DNA from: JANRLJ01 sp034437895
GTDB taxonomy: Bacteria; Chloroflexota; Anaerolineae; Aggregatilineales; Phototrophicaceae
DNA length: 10,283 nt
NCBI GenBank assembly: GCA_034437895.1
Contig: DAOTTO010000580.1
Location: forward strand, 1-10,283
Direction: 5' to 3'
The notes below the pieces were generated by a model that was not told the DNA's origin, searched no databases, and saw nothing but the letters and a program-made list of their open reading frames with translations. Positions 1 through 5,857 of the stretch are shown one piece after another. A program made the position numbers and the translations under genes. Each line of letters begins with the position of its first letter. Within the stretch, counting starts at the first letter, position 1.

Positions 1-127
1 TGGCAGCTTCGATATTAAAACCGAGGTTGGGAAAATCACAACCAAACATAGCAATTGTGTAGTCCTACACCATTCGGACGGCTACACCTATACGAAAGGA
101 TTAAGGTGCTTACCTCCCCCTGCCTAA
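1..127 (+). CDS. C-terminal end of an IscB-like (RRXRR/HNH) RNA-guided nuclease, partial
   Basis: The frame starting at base 2 is open from the window edge to TAA at 125-127, giving about 41 residues. They begin GSFDIK, continue with a Cys in TKHSNCVVLHH, then DGYTYTKG, and end LPPPA. This resembles the C-terminus of IscB proteins as I remember them, where GSF-I-T, a conserved Cys and a (R)ADGYxY segment precede a short proline tail. IscB is the IS200/IS605-associated HNH nuclease guided by an omega RNA and thought to be the ancestor of Cas9. The catalytic RuvC and HNH parts would lie to the left of the window, so activity cannot be judged. The stop codon falls in the loop of a hairpin that looks like an IS right end, which supports the call. 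The assignment rests on a short tail and on memory of the family, without an alignment. A different IS605 accessory protein is the alternative. Confidence 0.55.
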   Translation, partial: GSFDIKTEVGKITTKHSNCVVLHHSDGYTYTKGLRCLPPPA

Positions 128-136
128 AGGCAGGGG
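117..136 (+). repeat. Subterminal hairpin at the IS right end, overlapping the iscB stop codon
   Basis: CCCCTGCC (117-124) and GGCAGGGG (129-136) form a perfect 8-bp stem around the loop TAAA, and the loop contains the iscB stop codon. Hairpins in this position are the recognition structures of IS200/IS605 ends. There is no T-run after it (TATCTCG follows), so it is a poor rho-independent terminator and transcription could continue into the next gene. Confidence 0.6.
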
Positions 137-154
137 TATCTCGCACCGATTTCG

Positions 155-376
155 ATGAAAGACTATCACATCAATATTTTCTACAGTGAGAAAGATGAAG
201 CATATATCGCGGATATACCCGATTTAAAGTACTGTTCCGCACATGGCGAAACGCCCGAAGAAGCGCTGCACGAAGTTCTAATCGCTAAAACGGCGTGGCT
301 AGGTGTAGCGCATGAAGAAGGTATTCCCATCCCTGAACCCAAATTCCGCCCTGCGATTTATCAAGCAGCTTATTAA
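155..376 (+). CDS. HicB-like antitoxin-family protein (orphan)
   Basis: The 73-residue protein has the compact HicB-like fold signature: an N-terminal strand (YHINIFYSEKDEAYIADIPD), the CSAHGETPEEAL turn and helix, then EVLIAKTAWL and a short polar tail. In HicAB modules the HicB protein binds and blocks the HicA mRNA-cleaving toxin. This short version lacks the C-terminal DNA-binding extension of longer HicB proteins. No HicA-like dsRBD-type small protein is visible on either side: the left is occupied by the IS end and the right by a sugar mutarotase. The ATG has no recognisable Shine-Dalgarno (ACCGATTTCG precedes it), unlike most neighbours. This fits the idea that the inserted element replaced the native leader and possibly the partner. 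The start at MKDY fits family members I know. Family assignment is firm; function as an antitoxin is inference. Confidence 0.8.
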   Translation: MKDYHINIFYSEKDEAYIADIPDLKYCSAHGETPEEALHEVLIAKTAWLGVAHEEGIPIPEPKFRPAIYQAAY

Positions 377-404
377 ATTTTGCATCAACCTACAAGGAAC
401 AATC

Positions 405-821
405 ATGCTCACGACAAAAATACTTCATCCCGAAATTTTAGAAGCACTCGGCGGCTCCGGTCACGGCGGCAAAGTGCTGATCGCGGACGGCAATTATCCG
501 TTTAGCACCCGCGCTTATTCGGGGGCGAAGCGCGTCTATCTCAACTTTGCACCCGGCAAACTCAACGCTGTAGAAGTTTTGGAAGGGTTGGTTTCGATGA
601 TTCCCGTCGAGGCCGCCGACGTGATGATCCCCGATTTCGGCAGCGAACCAGAAATCTTCGCGGAATTCCGCAAGCTGCTGCCGGAGTTTGAACTGCGCCC
701 CAACGGACGGTTCGCCTTTTATGATTTGGCGAGAGATTCGGATACGTGTCTTGTAATTGCGACGGGCGAACAGCGCATCTACGCCAACATTCTGCTGACC
801 ATCGGGGTTGTCATGCCCTGA
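405..821 (+). CDS. RbsD/FucU-family sugar mutarotase (D-ribose pyranase / L-fucose mutarotase)
   Basis: Members of this family interconvert the pyranose or furanose, or alpha/beta, forms of sugars such as ribose or fucose so that the right anomer enters catabolism. They are cytoplasmic ring-shaped oligomers. The 138-residue protein shows the diagnostic N-terminus: helix HPEILEALGGSGHGG with His20, followed by VLIADGNYP with Asp28, equivalent to the catalytic His and Asp of RbsD. The conserved C-terminal TGEQRIYANILLTIGV strand carries the Tyr-Ala-Asn substrate-binding residues. I chose the ATG at 405 because AAGGA lies about 6 bases upstream and because the family starts there. A longer frame from 312 would overlap hicB and adds no family sequence. 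It lies 28 bp after hicB on the same strand. No kinase or transporter for a sugar is in the window, so the substrate (fucose or ribose type) cannot be decided. Confidence 0.82.
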   Translation: MLTTKILHPEILEALGGSGHGGKVLIADGNYPFSTRAYSGAKRVYLNFAPGKLNAVEVLEGLVSMIPVEAADVMIPDFGSEPEIFAEFRKLLPEFELRPNGRFAFYDLARDSDTCLVIATGEQRIYANILLTIGVVMP

Positions 822-836
822 TTAATCGGGGTTTGC

Positions 837-860
837 AGGGGCGTAGCGTGTTACGCCCCT
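837..860. terminator. Hairpin between convergent genes; possible terminator or dispersed palindrome
   Basis: AGGGGCGTA (837-845) and TACGCCCCT (852-860) form a perfect 9-bp stem with a 6-base loop, midway between the stop codons of the mutarotase (+) and the aldo/keto reductase (-). Placement fits a bidirectional terminator, but no strong T-run follows on either strand. The core GGGGCG...CGCCCC also resembles short palindromes scattered between genes in many Chloroflexota and cyanobacteria, so it may be a repeat doing terminator duty. Confidence 0.5.
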
Positions 861-882
861 TATTTGAAACTACGAAGAGATT

Positions 883-1839
883 CTAAGGATTCTGCTGCAA
901 AAAGACCTCGATCTGGGCAAGATCATCCGCGCTTAGTGTTAAATTCGCCGCGCCGACCACGCCATCGACTTGATCGGCATAACGCGCTCCGACAATCGCC
1001 GCCGTGACTGCTGGATTAAGCAGCGTCCATGCAATCGCCACCTCCCCCGCTGATTTACCATACGGCAGGCCAATCTCGCCGAGTAAATTTTGCAGCGCCA
1101 GATTGCGGGTTAAACGCGGCTCTTGGAATTCACTATCCCGCGAGCGCCAATTATCTGGCTCGAAGTTCGCCACGCGCTCACGAGTCATCGCGCCTGAAAG
1201 CAAGCCAGCCTGCATCGGTGAATAGACAATCACGCCGATATTGTTTTTTAGGCAGTAAGGCAAAATCGACTCTTGCACAGCAGGCTTGACCAGTGAGTAT
1301 GGCGGCTGAAGCGACGAAATCGGCGCGATGACACTTGCCCGCTGCATCTGTCCCACATTGAAATTCGAGACTCCTATCCACCGGACTTTGCCCTCAGCCT
1401 TAAGGTCAGCCATCGTCTGCCAGCCTTCTTCGATGTCCTCGTCGGGCTGCGGCCAATGCACCTGATACAGGTCGATCACGTCCACCTTTAAGCGGCGCAA
1501 GCTGTCCTCGACTTCGCGCCGGATCGATTCGGCTTTCAGGCTAGGCGTAATCTGATTATCGGCATTCCAAGCCCGTTCACATTTGGTGAAAACATAAGGA
1601 CGATTCGTCACGCCTTCCAGCGCTTTTGCCACAATTTCTTCTGAATGTCCCAGCCCATAAACGGCGGCGGTATCAATCCAGTTGATGCCCAAATCAATCG
1701 CCCGATGAATCGCCGCAACAGATTCAACATCATCCTGTGCGCCCCACGAATAAGCCCATCCCGCGCCGCCAATCGCCCACGCGCCGAATCCAATCCGCGT
1801 GATGTGTAAATCGGTATTGCCAAGCTGCCGTGTTTCCAT
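883..1839 (-). CDS. Aldo/keto reductase
   Basis: The 318-residue protein is a full-length NAD(P)H-dependent aldo/keto reductase with a TIM-barrel fold. It reduces aldehydes or ketones to alcohols in the cytoplasm. The catalytic tetrad is visible: Asp56 (GINWIDTAAVYG), Tyr61, Lys86 (FTKCERAWN) and His128 (YQVHWPQPD). Further signatures are LGNTDLHITRIGFGAWAIGG at the N-terminus, WIGVSNFNVGQM near 155-166 and the cofactor phosphate-binding AAIVGAR near 280. The composition resembles the yeast AKR / YajO-like group, and the physiological substrate cannot be told. The ATG at 1839 is supported by GAGGA about 7-8 bases upstream and by the family N-terminus. It is transcribed alone, convergent with the mutarotase gene. 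A -10-like TATAAT sits about 57 bases upstream. Confidence 0.9.
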   Translation of the reverse strand: METRQLGNTDLHITRIGFGAWAIGGAGWAYSWGAQDDVESVAAIHRAIDLGINWIDTAAVYGLGHSEEIVAKALEGVTNRPYVFTKCERAWNADNQITPSLKAESIRREVEDSLRRLKVDVIDLYQVHWPQPDEDIEEGWQTMADLKAEGKVRWIGVSNFNVGQMQRASVIAPISSLQPPYSLVKPAVQESILPYCLKNNIGVIVYSPMQAGLLSGAMTRERVANFEPDNWRSRDSEFQEPRLTRNLALQNLLGEIGLPYGKSAGEVAIAWTLLNPAVTAAIVGARYADQVDGVVGAANLTLSADDLAQIEVFLQQNP

Positions 1840-1895
1840 AAGTCATCCTCTTTCGTTTAAAGTAAATATCGAACCACTGGTCGGGGGATGAGGAC

Positions 1896-1901
1896 ATTAT
1901 A
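1896..1901 (-). promoter_or_regulatory. Candidate -10 box of the aldo/keto reductase promoter
   Basis: Read on the minus strand this is a perfect TATAAT, 56 bases before the aldo/keto reductase start, in an AT-rich patch. I see no good TTGACA-like -35 at 16-18 bases, so the promoter is only a candidate. Confidence 0.35.
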
Positions 1902-1948
1902 ACAATTAATCAAGGTAAGTTATCCAAAACTGAGGTTAAATATAGGGC

Positions 1949-2026
1949 GTAGGGAGCGACATATGGGTCACTCCCATCCAGAAAGTAGGGAGCGTCATGT
2001 GATGAAGGACACGGTATGTCGTGTCC
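1949..2026. repeat. Palindromic repeat module with two direct copies and two hairpins
   Basis: GTAGGGAGCGACATATG (1949-1965) recurs as GTAGGGAGCGTCATGTG (1985-2001), matching at 15 of 17 bases. The first copy is the left arm of a hairpin: GGGAG (1952-1956) with CTCCC (1971-1975), one mismatch, then GAC with GTC. The second is followed by a perfect 7-bp hairpin, GGACACG (2007-2013) with CGTGTCC (2020-2026). The structure is typical of short dispersed intergenic palindromes. No coding frame runs through it convincingly. Confidence 0.6.
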
Positions 2027-2048
2027 GTACAATACTGCCTTTCATTCA

Positions 2049-2266
2049 ATTGGCTCATTGCACAAGGCGTAAAGTCCGGCAATGAAGCCAATCGAGGCAC
2101 TTTAAGAATCGACTATACGCGGTTGTGGCAAATAGGTTGCCACGTAAAATATTCAACCAACAACGCCTGTATTTTGAGATGGGGCATCATCTCATACTGT
2201 CTCAGTCGGTGGAAGTCTTGGTGTAAACCAAGCATCCGGCGTTCACGGCAGATGCCCGCATGAGGA
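2049..2266 (+). ncRNA. Candidate structured RNA with loop pseudoknot; possibly a stand-alone omega (HEARO-type) RNA
   Basis: There is no credible protein here, but many paired segments occur within about 220 bases. (a) ATTGGCT+CATTGC (2049-2061) pairs with GCAATG+A+AGCCAAT (2079-2092), a 13-bp stem with one bulged A. (b) GTGGCAA (2125-2131) pairs with TTGCCAC (2137-2143), flanked by GGTT (2121-2124) with AACC (2155-2158). (c) TGAGATG (2175-2181) pairs with CATCTCA (2188-2194). (d) The loop of (c), GGGCAT (2182-2187), is perfectly complementary to ATGCCC (2252-2257), forming a pseudoknot. (e) CTTGGT (2217-2222) pairs with ACCAAG (2227-2232) around GTAA, a GNRA tetraloop only when read on the + strand. 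(f) GCATC (2232-2236) can pair with GATGC (2251-2255) and competes with (d). The segment ends in GAGGAG beside an ATG that opens only 9 codons. Omega RNAs of iscB elements are pseudoknotted RNAs ending at the iscB start, and stand-alone copies are known in Chloroflexota. That identity is inference; the folding is seen. Confidence 0.5.
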
Positions 2267-2328
2267 GTATGTCACAAGGGCAATCTCGTGATTTCTAAGC
2301 TGACTTGCTGATCACGGTAAGCTGACCG

Positions 2329-2637
2329 CTAAATTTGGAAACCGCCCGTCACCCGCACAACCTTCTGTTTATAGTTATTCACGTAGTCCAGCAATTTGAC
2401 ATGGAGATCGAGCCATTCGCTGCTTTTCAGAATTTGCTGCGCGGTGGATAAATCATCAATGACGGCCTCCGCCATAATCTGTGGACCTTCCGTTCGCCCC
2501 CAAACGGTATACCATGCGCCTGTCGTCTGGATTCCTAAACGCGTAATCCCCGGCACCCATTCCCTTACGACAAATTCAAAATAATCCTGGTCACGCCCAG
2601 GTTTAATGTCCCAATACATCATCAATTTCACACTCAT
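2329..2637 (-). CDS. Small dimeric alpha/beta-barrel-like protein, function unknown
   Basis: The 102-residue protein begins MSVKLMMYWDIKPGRDQDYFEFVVREWVPG and has the strand-helix-strand rhythm of ferredoxin-like dimeric alpha/beta-barrel proteins (the EthD/NIPSNAP/ABM type): a first strand with KPG, a helix EYFEFVVREWVPGITRLG, a strand AWYTVWG, a strand IMAEAVIDD, then a helix AQQILKSSEWLDLHVKLLDYV and a final strand. Proteins of this fold include monooxygenases and stress proteins, but I see no residues that fix a reaction. I chose ATG 2637 rather than an upstream start at 2724 because CAGCAGG lies about 6 bases upstream and the extra 29 residues look non-native. It has its own surroundings: no gene overlaps it, and the candidate RNA lies beyond its 3' end. 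Confidence 0.65.
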   Translation of the reverse strand: MSVKLMMYWDIKPGRDQDYFEFVVREWVPGITRLGIQTTGAWYTVWGRTEGPQIMAEAVIDDLSTAQQILKSSEWLDLHVKLLDYVNNYKQKVVRVTGGFQI

Positions 2638-2787
2638 GTAAACCTGCTGTCTCCGAAAACTGGTCGCATCTTCTATCAGAGTACAGCGTCCAGCAATTTT
2701 TTGCAAAAGGGAAAATTGAATCAAACCAACCCTATTTACGCTCTATACGAATACAAAACCAGAATAAAGCCGGAGAAAATCTTTTTG

Positions 2788-2816
2788 AACCGCAGAGACA
2801 CGGAGAACAGCGAGAA
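2788..2816 (+). repeat. Copy of the AACC(G/A)CAGAGACAC dispersed repeat, single arm
   Basis: AACCGCAGAGACACGGAGA at 2788-2806 matches the copy inside the membrane glycosyltransferase (5086 down to 5058, minus strand) over AACCGCAGAGACAC and beyond, and the arms of the palindrome at 7919-7991. It sits alone in an intergenic region, next to the terminator of the following gene. Confidence 0.65.
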
Positions 2817-2826
2817 TTTAAGTTCA

Positions 2827-2860
2827 AAAAAGGCGCTCTTTTTAAGGGGAACGCCTTTTT
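2827..2860 (-). terminator. Rho-independent terminator of the secreted protein gene
   Basis: AAAAAGGCG (2827-2835) pairs perfectly with CGCCTTTTT (2852-2860) around a 16-base loop. Read on the minus strand it lies about 20 bases after the secreted protein's stop and ends in a run of six Ts, as a good intrinsic terminator should. The A/T-rich arms would also allow some termination on the + strand. Confidence 0.7.
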
Positions 2861-2881
2861 ATCATCAAAATGTAGGCGGCT

Positions 2882-3604
2882 TTACGCACATCCTTCCCAA
2901 ATAAAGATGTACTGTTTGCCGGGGTCAAGTTCAGGGGCGATCAGCTCAAATTTCCCATCCGTCAGGCGATAAAGCGAGGCGAGGCCGCGTAACCCTTGTC
3001 CGCTTCCGAGCAGCGTGTTCACATCAGGGATCCCGACTTCGGCAATATCGGCTGGCGTAACCACGAACAGGACTTTGCCCTTGCTTTCTAGGTCAACATC
3101 GTAGGCGACAATGCCGCCACCGCGACAATACAGCACCACCGTCGCCCAAGGATCGGGGTTTTCGCGGTCATCCCAAATCGTTGCGCCCGGCTGCGGCGTA
3201 GTCGTAACATTGACGCAATTTGGGCCGCTGATGGTAATCGTCCAACTGAGAACGCCGCCAGAACCGCCTTGATTGTAGAAAAATACCGAAGCCGTTCCTG
3301 AACCGAGCGCGGTTGCCGTCACGGTGACAGAGCCGGTGCCGGTTTGTCCACCGCCGAAGATCAGGCTGTTGATGGTAATTTCCGCGCCCATATTGGTGGC
3401 TGTACCAAGGCTGTCTACCGAGGTCGCCGTCACAATATCGCCAGCAAGGACGGTGAAAACTGGGCTGGTTTGGTTAGGATCCGTGCTGTTAAAACTTCCC
3501 GCGAGTACCACCCCGCAGGCCGCACTTACTTGTTCCGACGGAAGAAAGGCTGCCACAGCCAATAAAATAAGTGCTGTGATGGGTATAAGCAGTTTAAATC
3601 TCAT
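2882..3604 (-). CDS. Secreted protein with signal peptide and a C-terminal domain of unknown function
   Basis: The 240-residue protein starts MRFKLLIPITALILLAVAAF, a typical Sec signal peptide, with likely cleavage at VSA|ACG near residue 28. Residues 29-130 form a Gly/Thr/Ser/Val-rich beta domain with Cys30 and Cys130. Residues 140-240 contain WDDRENPDPWATVVLYCRGGGIVAYDV, a mixed alpha/beta stretch with PADIAEVGIPDVN, and end in QYIFIWEGC. I recall this C-terminal pattern (NPDP...VYC..GGI...YVF-W-G-C) in exported Chloroflexota proteins, but I know no named family or function. The two Cys at 160 and 239 may form a disulfide. ATG 3604 is preferred to a TTG at 3619: GGAG sits 9 bases before it and the protein then starts directly with the signal peptide. 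Its own terminator follows at 2827-2860. Confidence 0.75.
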   Translation of the reverse strand: MRFKLLIPITALILLAVAAFLPSEQVSAACGVVLAGSFNSTDPNQTSPVFTVLAGDIVTATSVDSLGTATNMGAEITINSLIFGGGQTGTGSVTVTATALGSGTASVFFYNQGGSGGVLSWTITISGPNCVNVTTTPQPGATIWDDRENPDPWATVVLYCRGGGIVAYDVDLESKGKVLFVVTPADIAEVGIPDVNTLLGSGQGLRGLASLYRLTDGKFELIAPELDPGKQYIFIWEGCA

Positions 3605-3678
3605 TATTTCCCGCTCCAAGTGGTATAAATGGCGTTAACATTACACATCATAACAGAAATTTCAGGGCAACGGCTATA

Positions 3679-3714
3679 ATAGTCTTTTTACTTTTGTCTT
3701 TCCAGCAAGACTAT
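3679..3714 (-). other. Hairpin at the end of the membrane glycosyltransferase gene
   Basis: ATAGTCTT (3679-3686) pairs perfectly with AAGACTAT (3707-3714), 20 bases apart, and the inner arm contains the glycosyltransferase stop codon. It may protect or end the upstream mRNA, but no T-run follows on the minus strand, so a terminator role is uncertain. The rest of 3605-3678 would hold the promoter of the secreted protein gene; I see no clear boxes. Confidence 0.35.
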
Positions 3715-5777
3715 TTAGACTCGACCCGGATTGGCCCCAAGCCGATTTGGATATCGGGGCTGCCATCCGGCAAGGTGACGGCGAGGCGGCTTTCCGGCTG
3801 TGAGTCATCCCCAAAGACGGCGAGGCTGATCCAATAGTCGCCCGTGACGGCATTTTGGGGCAGTGGAAGTAAAATACTGTCCTCGATCAGCATACCAGGC
3901 TGCCAACAGGTGGTGGGATAGCGGAAATCACGCCCGTTTATTTCGCCCGGCTGCCAGAGGACAGGCTCAGTCGTCGTTCCGTCCGGCAGCACGAAAAATG
4001 CTCCGAAAGTATAAGGCTGCGTCATCTGATGAATGCCCTGCCACCACAGACGCAGGGATACCCCCGTCTCATCTCTACCAGCGATCACTTGGGTAGCCCG
4101 CCAGCTATGCAGTCGGAACACTTCGCCCACGCCTGTCACCGAAAAAACAGCATCATTCGAGGCAAGCCCTACATCGGGTGGAATGGGCGGATCAGGGGGT
4201 GGCATAAATTCGCTGCCGATCACGTTCAGGCTGATGGTCAATGCCAAAAACAGTGCCGCTTGTCCAAGTGTGAGCCAGCGCCAAGCTGTAGGTTGTAAGG
4301 GGAAGTTATGCCTTGTCCCATCTTCGCCTATAGGCTTAATTTGGAAGTTTTCCCATACTGCCAGCAGCAAAAACGGCACAAGAAATAACCAGATTCGTCC
4401 GCTTTCGCCCTGCGTCGTTCCGCTGATGGTCATCGTGAGAACAGTGAGTAGCAGCGATAGGCTGATAAGGGGCGGCGTGGATTTTCGCTGCCTGCCCCAG
4501 CGCCATAGTCCGACCAACCATACCAAAGCCAAGCCCATCCCCGCCCATAATGCCCAATCCCAAACGTGCATCCACACCCAGAATGCATACGGGCGATCTA
4601 AGATCAGATGCGCGTTGAACGACTCGCGCAGCAGGTCAAAAATCGTCTCGCCGGAAGCCAGCCAGAAAATCAGCCAAGGGAGCATCAATCCGATGCCCAC
4701 CCATACGCCAATAATCACCGGACGTAGGAAAGAGCGGACTGTCCGCTGTTCTCCAAAAAGCCAGCGCAGCAGCACATAAAATCCAAGCATCCCCAAAATC
4801 GGCGCGAAGGCGAAATTAATAAATAACGCTACCCCACTGACTAATCCAGCGGCGATGAACCATGCGATTGTAGGGGCAACGTGCGCGTCGCTCTTTTGCG
4901 CGTTTAGTCCCCGCGCCAACAGATAAAACGCGACAATCGAAAACACCGGATACACCGTACTCCATGTCGGCGCGAAGGCGGCAATACCCGGCACAAGAGG
5001 CCACCAAATCACCATATAACGGACATCTAAGCGCAAATCATTAAGCCCTCCAAAAAATCCTCTGCGCTCTCTGTGTCTCTGCGGTTCACTATCTTCTCCA
5101 ATTGCAAATACCTGTTTTGCCGTCGCATATAACGGAAATACCGCGAGTCCAGCGATCAGCGGCATAACGACACCGAAAATCGCCGCGACATACGCCCCCG
5201 GCGAATACGCCAGCAAATCATAATTTTGACATTGATACGCCAGCAAACGCCGATAGAGCGTATCGGTTAAAACGGGGGTGCGATTAAAAAAGTCGTTGAG
5301 CAAGCCCTGAAACATCGTCGCGCCGGGCGGACTGGTAGCAGTATGTCCACCGATACGCGCCATCACTTCCGTCCAATTGCGCCATTCACCGCCTTGCCAG
5401 TCGATGCGCGGTGCTGCCCAATGCGGCCCGCCGTTGACATACGAGGCCGTGCGCGTGAACAACGCATAAAAGGGGTTGCCGTCTTGAGCATAAGCTACGG
5501 CTAATCCGAGAATAAACGTACCGAATACCGCCCACAATAGCACAGGCCACACACGACGATCATGCCGTACCAGCCCAAAAGCGCCTACGATATAAATGAA
5601 GGTGATGAAAATCAGCGGTAAACTACGCAAAAATGGCGCGAGATCATACTGCCAGCGCCAGCCGAATCCACCGCGCAGCCAGGGCGAGAGATTCACTAAG
5701 ATCGCCAGCGCCAGCAAAAAGGAGAAGCCAACGATCAGCCGGATGGTGAGAGGCAGGGATTTAAAAGATGAAAGCAT
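3711..5777 (-). CDS. Multi-pass membrane glycosyltransferase-like protein (GT39/ArnT-like architecture)
   Basis: The 688-residue protein has about 12 hydrophobic segments (roughly 11-30, 50-70, 77-96, 194-214, 254-288, 303-342, 352-374, 398-425, 437-451, 461-475, 500-520) and then a C-terminal beta-rich domain (about 540-688) probably outside the membrane. The long loop after the third segment carries HWAAPRIDW and HTATSPPG, placed like the acidic and HP-type motifs of polyprenyl-phosphate-sugar transferases. GESGRIWLFLVPFL near 457-470 is another segment I associate with this phylum's glycosyltransferases. The likely role is to move a sugar from a lipid carrier to an envelope acceptor; this is inference from architecture. 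Residues ~229-246 are translated from a dispersed repeat (PQRHRERRGFFGG) and break the otherwise hydrophobic pattern. The ATG at 5777 has no clear Shine-Dalgarno. It follows the family 2 glycosyltransferase on the same strand, 88 bp downstream. Confidence 0.7.
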   Translation of the reverse strand: MLSSFKSLPLTIRLIVGFSFLLALAILVNLSPWLRGGFGWRWQYDLAPFLRSLPLIFITFIYIVGAFGLVRHDRRVWPVLLWAVFGTFILGLAVAYAQDGNPFYALFTRTASYVNGGPHWAAPRIDWQGGEWRNWTEVMARIGGHTATSPPGATMFQGLLNDFFNRTPVLTDTLYRRLLAYQCQNYDLLAYSPGAYVAAIFGVVMPLIAGLAVFPLYATAKQVFAIGEDSEPQRHRERRGFFGGLNDLRLDVRYMVIWWPLVPGIAAFAPTWSTVYPVFSIVAFYLLARGLNAQKSDAHVAPTIAWFIAAGLVSGVALFINFAFAPILGMLGFYVLLRWLFGEQRTVRSFLRPVIIGVWVGIGLMLPWLIFWLASGETIFDLLRESFNAHLILDRPYAFWVWMHVWDWALWAGMGLALVWLVGLWRWGRQRKSTPPLISLSLLLTVLTMTISGTTQGESGRIWLFLVPFLLLAVWENFQIKPIGEDGTRHNFPLQPTAWRWLTLGQAALFLALTISLNVIGSEFMPPPDPPIPPDVGLASNDAVFSVTGVGEVFRLHSWRATQVIAGRDETGVSLRLWWQGIHQMTQPYTFGAFFVLPDGTTTEPVLWQPGEINGRDFRYPTTCWQPGMLIEDSILLPLPQNAVTGDYWISLAVFGDDSQPESRLAVTLPDGSPDIQIGLGPIRVESK
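5058..5086 (-). repeat. Dispersed repeat read in frame inside the membrane glycosyltransferase
   Basis: On the minus strand this reads AACCGCAGAGACACAGAGA and onward, sharing its first 14 bases exactly with the intergenic copy at 2788. It is translated as EPQRHRERR, a peptide characteristic of this repeat. TTGGAG occurs on both sides (5096-5101 and 5048-5053 on the complementary strand), exactly 48 bases apart and in the same frame, so it could be an insertion duplication of 16 codons. Confidence 0.7.
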
Positions 5778-5799
5778 GGTAGTTTTGAGCGGTTAGTCG

Positions 5800-5857
5800 T
5801 TAGTTTTTAGTAGGTGATTCAAGTGTTTTAGTCTAAAAACTGACTACTAAAAACTAA
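5800..5857. repeat. Perfect 13-bp inverted repeat between the two glycosyltransferase genes
   Basis: TTAGTTTTTAGTA (5800-5812) is the exact reverse complement of TACTAAAAACTAA (5845-5857), with a 32-base spacer that has its own related word (AGTCTAAAAACTGACT). The AT-rich, TTAGT-based sequence differs sharply from the flanking genes and looks like a dispersed repeat. It occupies nearly all of the 88-bp gap and may have replaced the leader of the downstream gene, which lacks a ribosome binding site. Confidence 0.65.

Larger units (their letters stand above)
1..147 (+). mobile_element. Right end of an IS200/IS605-type element carrying iscB
   Basis: The end of the iscB-like frame, the hairpin at 117-136 and a short tail TATCTCGCACC together look like the right terminus of an IS200/IS605-group element. 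These elements have subterminal hairpins instead of terminal inverted repeats and make no target duplication, so the exact boundary cannot be read here. I place it between about 137 and 150. The left end and any tnpA are outside the window. The element stops just before the hicB-like gene, so it probably landed between that gene and its original upstream region. Confidence 0.5.

Noticed and set aside
2021..2263. An 80-aa + strand open frame across the gene-free gap
   Set aside because: It needs a GTG start without a ribosome binding site, shows no recognisable domain, is rich in Trp/Cys/Arg as chance frames often are, and overlaps the paired segments of the candidate RNA.
137..2296. Similar tails ATCTCG...GATTTC after the IS hairpin (138-153) and after the candidate RNA (2283-2295)
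   Set aside because: The shared words are only six bases each with different spacing, and no matching hairpin precedes the second one; not enough to call a second IS end.
2268..2297. A 9-codon frame starting at the ATG next to GAGGAG, possibly a remnant iscB start
   Set aside because: The ribosome binding site is only one base from the ATG and the peptide MSQGQSRDF does not resemble IscB N-termini.
2701..2904. A 67-aa + strand frame over the terminator region
   Set aside because: Its middle (NRRDTENSEN) is the translated dispersed repeat and its end is the terminator hairpin; no ribosome binding site.
4033..4779. A 248-aa + strand open frame opposite the membrane glycosyltransferase
   Set aside because: It is antisense to a well-supported membrane protein, has low-complexity Ser/Pro/Arg composition and no domain.
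5033..5109. ATTTGC direct repeat around the in-frame insertion as target duplication
   Set aside because: The two copies are 71 bases apart, so removal would shift the frame; the TTGGAG pair is 48 bases apart and keeps it.
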